From the NCBI RefSeq assembly GCF_009720865.1, contig NZ_WNLA01000002.1, positions 355,938-419,937 of the forward strand: a DNA stretch of 64,000 nucleotides. Reading direction: 5' to 3'. Positions 25,867 to 35,551 of the stretch are shown here, in pieces (position 1 is the stretch's first letter; the number at the start of each line of letters is the position of its first letter). A program made the translations under genes and the position numbers. Below the pieces are notes generated by a model. It was not told the origin of the DNA, ran no database searches, and saw only the letters and a list, made by a program, of their open reading frames with translations. The stretch is from Pseudoduganella ginsengisoli. GTDB lineage: Bacteria; Pseudomonadota; Gammaproteobacteria; Burkholderiales; Burkholderiaceae_D.

Positions 25867-26961
25867 ATGGAACCGATATTCTCGATGCCGGCCTGGCTGC
25901 GCGCCCTGCTGGCCAATTACATGCTGTGGGCGCTCGTATGCGCGCTGGCAGGCATCACGACATACAGCGACCGCCTGCAATATGGCGATATGCGCAGCTA
26001 TTGGCACATGACGGCAGGCTGGTTCTTCGGGTACCTGGTCATGACGGTGCAAAGCTATGCGCTGTACATGGCGTACCGCAGCCATCCCGCCTGGCTTGCC
26101 ACGCAGCGGCGCATCGCCGTGGGCTACCTTTCCTTTGTTGCGCTGTGCTGGCCGGCCGCGATGCTGGGGCTGGGCTTCCGCCGCTGCATCAAGTACGACA
26201 TCGCCCCCACGCTGGGCAACAGCTGGCGCTACGTCGTCACGATGAACAAATTCGAATGGTTCGTCGCCTATGTCATGCTGACGATGGCGTTTGGCTGCGT
26301 CGTGGCCATGCACCTGTGGAAGCATCGCCAGCAGCAGGGGCGCCAGTTGGCCGAAGCCCAGCTGGCGCTGGAACGCCAGCGGCTCGCTGCCTTGCGCGGC
26401 CAGCTGGAACCGCATTTCATGTTCAACGCGCTGAGCGCAATTGCCGCCATGGTGCGTACCGATGACAAGGCGCTGGCGCTGGACGGCCTGTCGCGCCTCG
26501 GCGACCTGCTCGAATATGCACTGGCCAACAGTACCAGCAACTGGATCGGCATGGAGCGGGAATGGGATTTCGTGCTGAATTACCTGGACTTGCAGCGCCT
26601 GCGCTTTGGCGAGCGCCTGCAAGTGCGCGTCGAGGGCGTGCATGTGCTGGATGACGGAGTGGAATGTCCGCCCATGCTGCTGCAGCCGCTGGTTGAAAAT
26701 GCGCTGCGCCACGACCTGGAATGCAGCGACGGGATCAGCGACATCGCCGTCACGTTCGCGCGCGGCCACGGGCAGCTGAAAGTCCAGGTCAGCAATCCGC
26801 TGCATGCGCATCAGGCGCCGTCCGCGGGACTGGGCATCGGCTTGCGCGGCATCCGCGCGCGCCTGCAACTGGCCTATGGCGGCGCTGCCTCGCTTTCCAC
26901 CAGCCGCCAGGGCAACCGCTTTGTCGCGGAATTGTCGCTGCCGTGGAGCGCTGCCGCATGA
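25867..26961 (+). CDS. LytS/YehU-type membrane sensor histidine kinase
   Basis: 364 residues. About four membrane helices fill residues 1-160. The His_kinase region follows, with the phosphoacceptor in LEPHFMFNALSAIAAMV, the N-box PLVENALRH and the glycine-rich GLGIGLRGIRARL. This family lacks the classic DHp four-helix layout and partners LytTR regulators. Its stop overlaps the start of the LytTR gene (ATGA), so the pair is co-translated. The acetate permease operon directly downstream is the likely target, by analogy with kinase/LytTR pairs that control carboxylate uptake. Confidence 0.88.
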   Translation: MEPIFSMPAWLRALLANYMLWALVCALAGITTYSDRLQYGDMRSYWHMTAGWFFGYLVMTVQSYALYMAYRSHPAWLATQRRIAVGYLSFVALCWPAAMLGLGFRRCIKYDIAPTLGNSWRYVVTMNKFEWFVAYVMLTMAFGCVVAMHLWKHRQQQGRQLAEAQLALERQRLAALRGQLEPHFMFNALSAIAAMVRTDDKALALDGLSRLGDLLEYALANSTSNWIGMEREWDFVLNYLDLQRLRFGERLQVRVEGVHVLDDGVECPPMLLQPLVENALRHDLECSDGISDIAVTFARGHGQLKVQVSNPLHAHQAPSAGLGIGLRGIRARLQLAYGGAASLSTSRQGNRFVAELSLPWSAAA

Positions 26962-27704
26962 AAGTGCTGATCGTGGACGACGAAGCCCATGCGCGCACCA
27001 ACTTGCGGCTGGCGCTGCAAGCCTTGCCGGAATGGCGCCTGGCGGCAGAATGCGCCAGTGCGGCGGCAGCGCGCGCCTGGCTGGCATCGGACGATGCCGA
27101 CATTGTGCTGCTCGACGTGCAAATGCCGGTGGAGTCGGGACTGGCGTTTGCACGTGAGCTGAGCCGCAGGGAAACGCCACCGCTGGTGGTGTTCGTGACG
27201 GCGCACCGGGGCCACGCGCTGGAAGCGTTCGACGTGCACGCGCTGGACTACATCGTCAAGCCCGTCGACGAGCAGCGCCTGCAGCAGGCGCTGCAGCGGG
27301 CCGCCACGCTGCTGAGCCAGCGCGCCGCTTACGTGAAAGCGCTCAATGGATTCATGTCGCCGCCCGCCGGCTACTGGACGGAACTGGCGGTACGTTCCGT
27401 CGGCCGCATCGACCGTGTCTGCCTGTCCGACGTGCGGTGGATGGAAACGGCCGGAAATTACGTCGAATTGCACTTACCGCAGCGAACCTTCCTGCACCGC
27501 ACCACCCTGTCGGCGCTGGAACGCTACCTGGACCCGGAACAATTCATCCGCATCCACCGGCGTATCCTGGTGCGGCGCAGCCAAATGCTGGCATTACAGC
27601 AAGCGCAGGAAGGCAGCCACACATTAACGCTGGCCTGCGGCGCGCGGCTGCCTGTCAGCGAAACCTATGTGGCCGCTGTCAAGGCGGCGCTGATGGGGAA
27701 GTGA
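26958..27704 (+). CDS. LytTR-family response regulator
   Basis: 248 residues. The receiver domain (about 1-120) has VDDEAHAR, the phosphorylated aspartate in IVLLDVQMPV, and KPVDEQRL. The C-terminal LytTR DNA-binding domain has DVRWMETAGNYVELH and FIRIHRRILVR. Cognate to the kinase with which it overlaps by 4 bp. Repeated GTAAGCA sequences 36 bp after its stop, upstream of the DUF485-actP genes, are candidate binding sites. Confidence 0.9.
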   Translation: MKVLIVDDEAHARTNLRLALQALPEWRLAAECASAAAARAWLASDDADIVLLDVQMPVESGLAFARELSRRETPPLVVFVTAHRGHALEAFDVHALDYIVKPVDEQRLQQALQRAATLLSQRAAYVKALNGFMSPPAGYWTELAVRSVGRIDRVCLSDVRWMETAGNYVELHLPQRTFLHRTTLSALERYLDPEQFIRIHRRILVRRSQMLALQQAQEGSHTLTLACGARLPVSETYVAAVKAALMGK

Positions 27705-27739
27705 CGCGGCGGCGCGCGTTGCATGCAATGCGGCCAGCC

Positions 27740-27768
27740 GTAAGCATATGGTAAGCAACGCCCCTTAC
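27740..27768 (+). promoter_or_regulatory. Repeated GTAAGCA motif upstream of DUF485-actP
   Basis: GTAAGCA occurs at 27740-27746 and 27751-27757, 11 bp apart (about one helical turn). An inverted CTTAC follows at 27764-27768. Direct repeats are the usual LytTR target layout. The position between the regulator gene and the permease operon fits activation of uptake genes. Confidence 0.5.
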
Positions 27769-27830
27769 GATCGCTCCAATGCCTGGCCAGACATTCCCGG
27801 CCCGGCTTAACAAAATAATTGGAGGCAGAG

Positions 27831-28160
27831 ATGGAACAAGACGTTGTACAGCGGGTCAAGGCCGACCCCAATTACCAGAAGCTGGTCAAGACCCGCTCCC
27901 GCTACGGCTGGATGCTGGCGTGGGCCATGATGATCGTCTATTACGGCTTCACGGCGCTCAATGCGTTCGACAAGCCTTTCATGGCGGCCAAAATCGGCGA
28001 CGGCGTCATGTCGCGCGGGGTGCCGCTTGGCCTGGCAGTCATCGTGTTCACCGTCGCCATTACGGGTATCTACGTGCGCCGCGCCAACCGCGAATTTGAT
28101 GCGCTGACGGAAGCCATCCACAAGAATGCTTCGGCTGAAGCCAAGAAGGAGGCAGCATGA
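27831..28160 (+). CDS. DUF485 (YjcH-like) membrane protein
   Basis: 109 residues with two membrane helices (about 25-48 and 60-82) and basic loops, matching the small DUF485 proteins encoded next to ActP. Function is unproven; a role in permease assembly or activity is assumed from constant co-occurrence. ATG 27831 follows GGAGGCAGAG. Its stop overlaps the actP start by ATGA. Confidence 0.88.
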   Translation: MEQDVVQRVKADPNYQKLVKTRSRYGWMLAWAMMIVYYGFTALNAFDKPFMAAKIGDGVMSRGVPLGLAVIVFTVAITGIYVRRANREFDALTEAIHKNASAEAKKEAA

Positions 28161-29824
28161 ACGCCCGCCTGTTTTCCCGCCTTGCTGCCGCCGCCGCATT
28201 GACGGCCATGGCGGGCAGCGCGCTGGCCGCGCCTGACCTGGGCCAGGCAGCCAAGCAAGCCACCAACTGGACGGCGATCTCCATGTTCGCCGTCTTCGTG
28301 CTGGGCACGCTGTTCATCACGAAATGGGCCGCCAAGCGTACCCGTTCCGCGTCCGACTTTTATACGGCTGGCGGCGGCATCACGGGCTTCCAGAATGGCC
28401 TGGCAATTGCCGGCGACTACATGTCGGCCGCGTCGTTCCTCGGCATTTCCGCCGCAGTCTTTGCCAATGGCTTCGATGGCCTGATCTACGCGATCGGCTT
28501 CCTCGTGGGCTGGCCGATGCTGACGTTCCTGATGGCGGAACGCTTGCGCAACCTCGGCCGCTTCACGTTTGCCGACGTGGCCGCGTACCGCTTCGCGCAA
28601 AAACCCGTGCGCATGTTTGCCGCTTCCGGCACCCTGGTGACCGTGCTGTTTTACCTGATCGCGCAGATGGTCGGCGCGGGCCAGCTGATCAAACTGCTGT
28701 TCGGCCTCGATTACTACGTGGCCGTGGTGCTGGTCGGCGTGCTGATGATGGTGTACGTGCTGTTCGGCGGCATGACCGCCACTACGTGGGTGCAAATCAT
28801 CAAGGCAGTCATGCTGCTGGCCGGCACCAGCTTCATGGCGTTCTCCGTGCTGTCGATGTACAACTTCAGCCTGTCGTCGCTGTTTGCCAGCGCCGTCGAA
28901 GTGCACGCCAAGCATGACGCCATCATGGGTCCGGGCGGCTTCATTAAAGATCCGATTTCCGGCATTTCGTTCGGCATGGCGCTGATGTTCGGCACCGCCG
29001 GCCTGCCGCACATCCTGATGCGCTTCTTCACTGTGCCCAATGCAAAAGAAGCGCGCAAGTCCGTGCTGTGGGCCACCACGTGGATCGGCTACTTCTATGC
29101 ACTGGTGTTCATCATCGGCTTTGGCGCCATCGTACTGGTGGGCACCAACCCGAACTTCAAGGATGCCGCCGGCAAGCTGCTGGGCGGCGACAACATGGCG
29201 GCCGTACACCTGGCGAAAGCCGTCGGCGGCGACATCTTCCTCGGCTTTATTTCCGCCGTGGCATTTGCCACCATCCTGGCCGTGGTTGCGGGCCTGACCC
29301 TGTCCGGCGCATCGGCCGTGTCGCACGACTTGTATGCCACCGTGATCAAGAAAGGCAAGCCGGCGCCAGGCAGCGAACTGCGCGTGTCGAAAGTCACCAC
29401 CATCGTGCTGGGCGTTATCGCCGTGTTGCTGGGCATCGTGTTTGAAAAGCAGAACGTGGCCTTCATGGTGTCGCTGGCCTTCGCCATTGCCGCATCGGCC
29501 AATTTCCCGGTGCTGTTCATGTCGGTCTTGTGGAGCAAGTGCACGACGCGCGGCGCCACGGTGGGCGGCTTCCTTGGCCTGCTGACCGCGGTGACCCTGA
29601 CCGTGCTGTCGAAGTCCGTGTGGGTCGACGTATTCCATAACGCCGCACCGATCTTCCCGTACACGTCCCCTGCCCTGTTCTCGATGACGGTGGGTTTCCT
29701 CGGCATCTTGATCGTTTCGCTGACCGATACCAGCAAGCGCGCCGCGATTGACCGCGCCGGCTTTGAAGCACAGGAAGTACGTTCGGAAACCGGCATCGGC
29801 GCAGCAGCTGCCAGCGCGCACTGA
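28157..29824 (+). CDS. actP: Cation/acetate symporter ActP
   Basis: 555 residues of the sodium:solute symporter family, with a cleavable-looking leader (GSALA) and about 13 membrane helices. Family motifs include [25 protein letters not shown], seen as [10 protein letters not shown] followed by [19 protein letters not shown], and [13 protein letters not shown]. It imports acetate and related short carboxylates with a cation. It follows the LytS/LytTR pair, a common arrangement in which carboxylate uptake is controlled by that system. A strong terminator follows at 29850-29876. Confidence 0.93.
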   Translation: MNARLFSRLAAAAALTAMAGSALAAPDLGQAAKQATNWTAISMFAVFVLGTLFITKWAAKRTRSASDFYTAGGGITGFQNGLAIAGDYMSAASFLGISAAVFANGFDGLIYAIGFLVGWPMLTFLMAERLRNLGRFTFADVAAYRFAQKPVRMFAASGTLVTVLFYLIAQMVGAGQLIKLLFGLDYYVAVVLVGVLMMVYVLFGGMTATTWVQIIKAVMLLAGTSFMAFSVLSMYNFSLSSLFASAVEVHAKHDAIMGPGGFIKDPISGISFGMALMFGTAGLPHILMRFFTVPNAKEARKSVLWATTWIGYFYALVFIIGFGAIVLVGTNPNFKDAAGKLLGGDNMAAVHLAKAVGGDIFLGFISAVAFATILAVVAGLTLSGASAVSHDLYATVIKKGKPAPGSELRVSKVTTIVLGVIAVLLGIVFEKQNVAFMVSLAFAIAASANFPVLFMSVLWSKCTTRGATVGGFLGLLTAVTLTVLSKSVWVDVFHNAAPIFPYTSPALFSMTVGFLGILIVSLTDTSKRAAIDRAGFEAQEVRSETGIGAAAASAH

Positions 29825-29849
29825 TCACTGCGCGGTTTTACCCGGCAAA

Positions 29850-29876
29850 GCCCGCTGAAGTTCAGCGGGCTTTTTT
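29850..29876 (+). terminator. Rho-independent terminator of actP
   Basis: GCCCGCTGAA and TTCAGCGGGC are perfectly complementary around the centre, followed by six T residues, 26 bp after the actP stop. Confidence 0.95.
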
Positions 29877-29917
29877 ACAGCAACTGAATGGTTCGGCCCC
29901 GTGGCTGGTAAAAGCGG

Positions 29918-30106
29918 TTAATGCCGGGAGCATCCATGATGCCTCCCGTTGGATGCGATCAATCCCCAGCCCAGCAATTCGCGGATACGTTCATTATCTG
30001 GCGCCGCCGGTGCGCCATGGCTGGGTTCAGGCAGGCTGGCGCGGCCGCCGCGGCCTGGCCCCTGCGCATTGCCGGCTGCGGCTACGCGCTGTGTTGTGGT
30101 TTCCAT
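29918..30106 (-). CDS. Possible small protein of 62 residues, unknown function
   Basis: ATG 30106 is preceded by a clear ribosome binding site (GGGAGG, 5 bases before the ATG). The protein is Gly/Ala/Pro-rich, then ends with a recognisable amphipathic segment, NERIRELLGWGLI, and a basic tail. I do not recognise a named family. A hairpin (CGGGAG with CTCCCG, about 29925-29948) covers the last codons and could end the transcript. Support is the ribosome binding site and the nonrandom C-terminal segment; codon bias alone is not decisive. Confidence 0.42.
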   Translation of the reverse strand: METTTQRVAAAGNAQGPGRGGRASLPEPSHGAPAAPDNERIRELLGWGLIASNGRHHGCSRH

Positions 30107-30263
30107 CTCAGCCTCCCGATGCAGGTTGTGTGATGCCCAGGTACAGTATCGGCCCCCTGTGCCACCAACGGTATCGGGCCTGACGGACAAAACGCCACGG
30201 GTAAACCCGACGCGCCGCTGTAGGGCATCCCTGACAGGCGCTTATCCAGGACGTTCGCCGGCG

Positions 30264-30291
30264 CGTTTGAAAATGTAGTCAAACGACGTTT
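30264..30291. promoter_or_regulatory. Overlapping inverted repeats before the GH13-like gene
   Basis: CGTTTGA (30264-30270) and TCAAACG (30279-30285) are perfect arms across 8 bp. The palindrome AAACGACGTTT (30281-30291) overlaps the right arm. Located 66 bp upstream of ATG 30357 at the start of an AT-rich tract. Likely an operator for an unidentified repressor. Confidence 0.45.
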
Positions 30292-30356
30292 ACTTAATTA
30301 AAAATAAGTAGTTTAATTACATCACTTCGTATCGCAACGCGCCTTGAAAGGATCCA

Positions 30357-31964
30357 ATGGATTTGCAATGTCACGCTGCCCCGGCAGTGCTGCCGCATGC
30401 CGCCCCTGGCGGCGTACGCTTTATCTACGATGCCGCGCCCGGCGTGCGCAGCGTGGCGCTGGCGGGTACATTCAATTGCTGGGCGGGCGATGCCTGCATG
30501 ATGGAACGCGTTTCAGCGACGCGCTGGCAAGCCACGCTGCCTGTCCCCGCCGGCCGGCACCTGTACAAATTCGTCATCGACGGCACGGACTGGATACCCG
30601 ATCCGGCCAATCCATGGATTTCCGAAGATGGCCAAAACAATTCCTGCTTGACTGTCGATGAAAGCAGCAACGTGCTGATGCGCCAGCCGGGCCTCAGCGC
30701 CGCCGCCCCCGGCCCGCTGCATGCGCGCACGGCGCTGGCCAGCCCGGACTGGCTGCGCAATGGCGTGATTTACCAGTTATCGGTTCCCGCCTTTGGCGGC
30801 GACTTTGACGGCGTACGCGCCAGGCTGTCCTACCTGGACGAACTGGGCATCGATGTGCTGTGGATCATGCCTATTCAGCCCGCCGGGGTGGAAGGCCGGC
30901 GCGGCACGAGCGGCGATCCCTATGCCGTGCGCGACTTCGACGCGATCGATCCCGCGCTGGGCGATGCCGCGTCGCTGCGCGCACTGGTGGACGCGGCGCA
31001 TGCACGCGGCATGGGCGTGGTCATGGACTGGACGCTGAACCGCAGCAGCGTGGACCACCCATTCACGCGCACGCATCCGCACTGGTACACGCGGCGCGCG
31101 GACGGCAGCATTTATTACGCGGTACCCAACCGCGACGAGTTCGCTGGCTTTGACTTTACAGACCGTGCGCTGCGCGCATACCTGACCGGCAGCATGCGCA
31201 ACTGGGTCGGGCGCTTTGGCTTCGATGGCTTGCGCTTCGATGATTCCGACATCACGCCCTGCGATTTTCTCAACGAACTCCGCGCCGCGCTGGCGCAAGT
31301 GCGGCCGGATATCGCACTGATTTCGCAGTCGTATGATGAATTCCACCACCTGGCGGCCTGCGACCTGACCTACGAAGGCGGCACGCGCGAAATGCTGCGC
31401 CGCTGCGCGCAAGGCGCGGCGGACAACGCGGCGTTTGCGCGCTACTGGAATGAATCCACGTACAGCTTCCCGCGCGGCGCGCTGCGCATGCGCTGGCTGG
31501 AAGACAAGGAGCAGGGACGCATCGCTGCCTTCCTGGGCCGCGATGCGCACCGCCCCGCCGCTGCCGTCCTGTTGGCCATGGATGGCGTGCCGCACATCCT
31601 GATGGGGCAGGAATTCAATGAGCCCACGTGGACCGGCTGGCAAGTACTGTTCAACCCTTACCAGCTGGACTGGAATGCCTTTGATGGCGAACTGTATGCG
31701 CACTACCAGGCGCTGATTGCCCTGCGCCGCCGCCACGCGGTACTGCGCACAGGCGGCACCGGTTTCCTGGACAGCGTGCCGCCCGGCGCCATCGGCTTTA
31801 CACGCAGCGGCCCGGGCGAGCGGCTTGTGGTGCTGGCCAATTTGTCGGCACATGCAGTGCAATTCGATGCCGCACTGGCGCACATTGAACCGCTGTATGC
31901 GAACGGCTGGCATGGCGCCACGCTGGCGCCGTACGGATGGGTGATCGGAAGCGCCGCGGATTAG
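30357..31964 (+). CDS. GH13 alpha-amylase-family protein with CBM48-like N-terminus and altered catalytic motifs
   Basis: 535 residues. Residues about 15-95 form a CBM48/E-set domain (VRSVALAGTFNCWAG, GRHLYKFVIDG). The GH13 barrel follows (VIYQLSVPAFGGDFDG, DVLWIMPIQPAG). By eye, the usual catalytic motifs are changed: region I is DWTLNRSS rather than DxxxNH; the nucleophile region is kept as GLRFDDSD (Asp295); the acid/base glutamate position appears to be Gln324 in LISQSYDE; and the NHD motif reads EDKEQGRI (383-385 DKE). The C-terminal beta domain is present. It may bind or remodel glucans without normal hydrolysis, or use a changed mechanism. GAAAGGA precedes the ATG. No glycogen genes are adjacent. 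Confidence 0.8.
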   Translation: MDLQCHAAPAVLPHAAPGGVRFIYDAAPGVRSVALAGTFNCWAGDACMMERVSATRWQATLPVPAGRHLYKFVIDGTDWIPDPANPWISEDGQNNSCLTVDESSNVLMRQPGLSAAAPGPLHARTALASPDWLRNGVIYQLSVPAFGGDFDGVRARLSYLDELGIDVLWIMPIQPAGVEGRRGTSGDPYAVRDFDAIDPALGDAASLRALVDAAHARGMGVVMDWTLNRSSVDHPFTRTHPHWYTRRADGSIYYAVPNRDEFAGFDFTDRALRAYLTGSMRNWVGRFGFDGLRFDDSDITPCDFLNELRAALAQVRPDIALISQSYDEFHHLAACDLTYEGGTREMLRRCAQGAADNAAFARYWNESTYSFPRGALRMRWLEDKEQGRIAAFLGRDAHRPAAAVLLAMDGVPHILMGQEFNEPTWTGWQVLFNPYQLDWNAFDGELYAHYQALIALRRRHAVLRTGGTGFLDSVPPGAIGFTRSGPGERLVVLANLSAHAVQFDAALAHIEPLYANGWHGATLAPYGWVIGSAAD

Positions 31965-32413
31965 CGCACGTCCAGCAATTCCACGTCAAAAATCAGCGTG
32001 GCGTTCGGCGGAATCGGGCCGGCGCCGCTGCTGCCGTAGCCCATGGCGGCGGGCACGATCAGCGTGCGCTTGCCGCCCACCTTCATGCCTTTGACGCCTT
32101 CATCCCAGCCCTGGATCACTTGTCCGGCGCCCAGCGCAAAGCTGAACGGCGAGCGGCCCACGGACGAATCAAATTGCGCGCCATGCTGTTGCGGTGCATT
32201 CGGCTCATACAGCCAGCCCGTGTAATTGACGACAGCCGTCACGCCGCCGACGGCCTCTTTGCCAGTGCCGGGAACGGTATCAATTTTTTGGAACGGGACA
32301 GCGGCAGCCGCCGCAGCGCCGGCAGCAGGCGCGGGCGCTTTGGCGCGTTCGCAGCCCGCCAGGGCAATCGTCAGGGTCAGGCCAATCAGGCAGGAAGACA
32401 ACAGTCGGTTCAT
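31961..32413 (-). CDS. FKBP-type peptidyl-prolyl cis-trans isomerase, lipoprotein
   Basis: 150 residues. The leader ends in a lipobox (LTIALAGC), so it is probably anchored in the outer or inner membrane facing the periplasm. The FKBP domain covers the C-terminal 110 residues: VNYTGWLYEPN, FDSSVGRSPFSFALGAGQVI, GWDEGVKGMKVGGKR and IPPNATLIFDVELLDV. It catalyses proline isomerisation during folding of exported proteins. ATG 32413 is chosen because it starts the lipoprotein leader; the frame is open to 32512. Its stop overlaps the GH13-like stop by 4 bp, tail-to-tail. Confidence 0.93.
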   Translation of the reverse strand: MNRLLSSCLIGLTLTIALAGCERAKAPAPAAGAAAAAAVPFQKIDTVPGTGKEAVGGVTAVVNYTGWLYEPNAPQQHGAQFDSSVGRSPFSFALGAGQVIQGWDEGVKGMKVGGKRTLIVPAAMGYGSSGAGPIPPNATLIFDVELLDVR

Positions 32414-32565
32414 GCAATGCTTTCGTATGAGGGTGGAAAACCGGGACCGCGATTTTACCCCACGCCGGTCCCTGCGCGGACAGAGGGGGCGCTCTATCAG
32501 AACTTGCGGCACATCCCTCCGTCATTCGCTAGAATCAGCAGCATCCCGCAACCACCTCACCTGCC

Positions 32566-33297
32566 ATGACCATCTCTCCCGACCTGCTGTCTGCTTTTGC
32601 TCCCACCGGCGTCTTGCGCGCTTCCATCAACCTGGGCAACCCCATTCTCGCCAATGCGCGCGCCGACGGTACGCCGTTCGGCGTTTCCGTCGACCTGGCG
32701 GCCGAACTGGCGCGCCGCCTGGGCGTGCCATTGGAACCGGTCGTCGTCAATGCGGCGGGCAAGGCGGTGGAAATCGTCGCGGCGGACCAGGCCGATATCG
32801 GCTTCTTCGCCATCGATCCGCTGCGCGGCGCCGGCATCACGTTCACCGCGCCGTATGTGCTGATCGAAGGCTGCTATCTGGTGCCCAATGCATCGCCGCT
32901 GCAAGCCAATGAAGAAGTCGACCGCGCCGGGCACCGCGTGGTGGTGGGCGGCGGCAGCGCCTATGACCTGTACCTGACGCGCAGCCTGCAGCACGCTCAC
33001 ATTGTCCGTGCGGCCACGTCCCAGGCTGTGGTGCAAACGTTTATTGCGGAACAGGCGGACGCCGCGGCCGGCGTCAAGCAGCAACTGGAAGCGGATGCGG
33101 CCAAATTGGGCGGCCTGCGCTTGCTGCCAGGCCGTTTCATGGTAATCCGCCAGGCGATGGGCGTGCCCAAGAGCCGTGGCGAAGCGGCTGCCGCGTATCT
33201 GGCGGCCTTTGTCGAAGAAATGAAGGCCGGCGGCTTCGTGGCCGAGGCGTTGCAGCGCCATCAGATTGAGGGCGCGTCGGTGGCGCCGGCTCAATAG
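32566..33297 (+). CDS. Family-3 solute-binding-like protein without a signal peptide
   Basis: 243 residues with the full bilobed amino-acid-binding fold: GVLRASINLGNPILA, GFFAIDPLRGAGITFTAPYV, VVVGGGSAYDLYLTR and EEMKAGGFVAEAL. Unlike its relatives, it begins directly at the first domain strand with no export signal, and no in-frame upstream start would add one. It is either cytoplasmic or the start is mis-set by a lost leader. No transporter genes are adjacent. It converges with the hybrid kinase gene. Confidence 0.78.
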   Translation: MTISPDLLSAFAPTGVLRASINLGNPILANARADGTPFGVSVDLAAELARRLGVPLEPVVVNAAGKAVEIVAADQADIGFFAIDPLRGAGITFTAPYVLIEGCYLVPNASPLQANEEVDRAGHRVVVGGGSAYDLYLTRSLQHAHIVRAATSQAVVQTFIAEQADAAAGVKQQLEADAAKLGGLRLLPGRFMVIRQAMGVPKSRGEAAAAYLAAFVEEMKAGGFVAEALQRHQIEGASVAPAQ

Positions 33298-33322
33298 CCG
33301 CACCGCCGTATGCGCGAACCAG

Positions 33323-35551
33323 CTATGCCACCGTTTCGCCGCACCAGCGCCTGACGATTTCGCCCAGCTGGGCTGCGGTAAATGGCTTGCTCAGGTAGTC
33401 ATCCATGCCCGCTTCCAGGCAACGCTGCCGGTCGCCATCGATGGCGCTGGCAGTCAGTGCAATCACGGGGACCCTCGGCCGCCCCGCTTGTGCTTCCGTT
33501 GTGCGCAGGCGGCGGCACGCTTCATAGCCGGTCATCACCGGCATCATGCAATCCATCAAAACAAGGTCAAACGGCCGCTGCTCCAGCAACTGCAGCGCCT
33601 CCGCGCCGTTTTCCGCTTCCGTTACCTGGCAGCCCAGGCGTTTGAGCAAGATGCAAGCCAATTGCCGGTTCATTAACGTATCATCGGCCAGCAAGACGTG
33701 GCGCTGCACCTCCTGCCCGGCCGTGGCTGCCGCCGGGATGGCGGCTTGCGGCATGTCTTGCGCGGGCGAAGCGGCCGCAAGGCGGCACGCCACGTCAAAG
33801 TGGAATTTGGCGCCCGCCCCTGGCGCGCTGACACAGCCAATCGTGCCGCCCATCATTGCAACCAGCCGCCGGCAAATCGCCAATCCCAAACCGGTACCGC
33901 CGTATTGCCCACTGATTTGACTGTCCGCCTGGCTGAACGGTTTAAACAAGCGCTGCTGCACGTCGGCCGCAATACCGATGCCGCTGTCCGTCACTGCATA
34001 GCATAGCCGCCACGATCCTGCCAACCCGCCATCGGCATGGGCCTCATAGGCTATATTCACCGTGCCTGCCGCCGTGAATTTGATGGCGTTGTTGACCAGG
34101 TTGCCCAGTACCTGGCGCACACGGCCGGCATCGCCCATCACCAGCTTAGGCCCGATACCGATCTGGGCCTGCAGTTTGAGTCCTTTCCGTTCAGCCGCGG
34201 CGCTGTGCAACGCCACCACCTGCGCCACCTGGGCCGCAGGGTCGAATGGCTGCATTTCCAGCTGCATGTGGCCCGACTCGATCTTGGAAAAGTCCAGTAC
34301 TTCGTTGATGATATGCATCAGCTCCCCCACGCCCTGATGCACATTGACCGCATAGCTGCGCTGCGCGGGATCGAGCTGGGTTTCAAGCATCAATTCAGAC
34401 ATGCCGGCAATGGCGCTCATCGGGGTACGGATTTCATGGCTCATCATGGCCAGGAAATCCGATTTGGCGCGGTTTGCGGAATCGGCCTGGTCTTTCAGTT
34501 CGATGGCCCGCGTGGCGTCGAGCTCGCGCCGCATCAGCAGCCGTCCGACCATGTAAAACGCCACCAGCAGCGCCGCCAGGCTGGCCAGCAGCACGGCGCC
34601 CAGCAGGCGCAGTTTGCTCCACCATCCCGCCATCAGCAATTCTTCGGTAATCGTGGCATTGATCACCAGCGGGTAATCGCGCACCTGGCGTACCGCGCCC
34701 ATGCGGGTGACTTCCCGGTTATCGGCCGCTGCGCGCGGCCCCCGGGTCAGGCGCACATCGTCGGTCAGCCCCGCAGAAATGACGGCATAGGTCGTTCCAT
34801 TCAACACTTGCTCGCCCATTAATTTTTCCACCTGGGGCCAGCGCGCCAGCAACGTGAAGTCGCGCCGGTACAGCGATACCGAAGCGTGCTCGCCAAGGCT
34901 GACATTCTTGAAGAACGATGAAAAGAATTCGCAAGACACCCCGACCAGCACCACGCCGGCAAATTGTCCATTCGGATGGCTGAGTCTGCGGCTGATGTAG
35001 AAAGTCCATTTGCCATTGCCTTTGTTGCGTACCGGCTGGCTCAGATACGGCAGATCGTCGGCATGGCTGGCGTGATGCTGGAAATAGTCGCGTTCGGACA
35101 AGTTGATGGCGGGCGCAGGATATTGGCGCGTGAAATTCAAGACGCGGCCATCGGCGGCCACCACGCTTGCCACATCAATTTGCGGCAAGCCGCTGATCTT
35201 GTCGCGCATCACCTGGTAGAACTGCTGCGTGCCCAGTGCCGTATTGCGGGCGGCCTCCCCGGTACCATGCACTTCATGGATGGCTTCGGCAATACCATCG
35301 AGCACTTTAAAGCTTGACGCCATGGTTTGCGCAGTACTCTCGGCCAGCACCAGCGACAAGCTGCCCAGCTGGCGGCGCCAGTCATCGATTTCGTGCTGGC
35401 GCATGACCCATGCCGCGTACCCGGCTGTCAGCAGCAGGACCACCAGCAAGCCGCCGCCGATGGCAGCCACGGTGCGCCGCACGCTGGTGCTGGACCAGCG
35501 CCGCCCGGCCGGGGCGCTCCCGGCAGCCAATCCGCGCCTGTTTTGCTGCAT
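33323..35551 (-). CDS. Hybrid sensor histidine kinase with extracellular Cache domain
   Basis: 742 residues: membrane helix near 30-50, periplasmic dCache-type sensor (about 55-300), second helix near 310-330, HisKA with [18 protein letters not shown], HATPase with [10 protein letters not shown] and [12 protein letters not shown], then a C-terminal receiver with the phosphorylated aspartate in [13 protein letters not shown]. The phosphorelay needs a histidine phosphotransfer protein, and one is encoded just upstream, its stop codon sharing one base with this start (TGATG). Third gene of a kinase-Hpt-kinase operon. Confidence 0.92.
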   Translation of the reverse strand: MQQNRRGLAAGSAPAGRRWSSTSVRRTVAAIGGGLLVVLLLTAGYAAWVMRQHEIDDWRRQLGSLSLVLAESTAQTMASSFKVLDGIAEAIHEVHGTGEAARNTALGTQQFYQVMRDKISGLPQIDVASVVAADGRVLNFTRQYPAPAINLSERDYFQHHASHADDLPYLSQPVRNKGNGKWTFYISRRLSHPNGQFAGVVLVGVSCEFFSSFFKNVSLGEHASVSLYRRDFTLLARWPQVEKLMGEQVLNGTTYAVISAGLTDDVRLTRGPRAAADNREVTRMGAVRQVRDYPLVINATITEELLMAGWWSKLRLLGAVLLASLAALLVAFYMVGRLLMRRELDATRAIELKDQADSANRAKSDFLAMMSHEIRTPMSAIAGMSELMLETQLDPAQRSYAVNVHQGVGELMHIINEVLDFSKIESGHMQLEMQPFDPAAQVAQVVALHSAAAERKGLKLQAQIGIGPKLVMGDAGRVRQVLGNLVNNAIKFTAAGTVNIAYEAHADGGLAGSWRLCYAVTDSGIGIAADVQQRLFKPFSQADSQISGQYGGTGLGLAICRRLVAMMGGTIGCVSAPGAGAKFHFDVACRLAAASPAQDMPQAAIPAAATAGQEVQRHVLLADDTLMNRQLACILLKRLGCQVTEAENGAEALQLLEQRPFDLVLMDCMMPVMTGYEACRRLRTTEAQAGRPRVPVIALTASAIDGDRQRCLEAGMDDYLSKPFTAAQLGEIVRRWCGETVA

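Larger units (their letters stand above)
29825..30356. other. 532-bp region between actP and the GH13-like gene
   Basis: Holds the actP terminator, a possible 62-codon minus-strand gene (29918-30106), and an AT-rich stretch from about 30265 with overlapping inverted repeats near the GH13-like promoter. Nothing else is supported between 30107 and 30260. Confidence 0.6.

Noticed and set aside
28070..29821. A 583-codon minus-strand frame opposite actP
   Set aside because: His/Gln/Gly-rich shadow of ActP, which has full family motifs.
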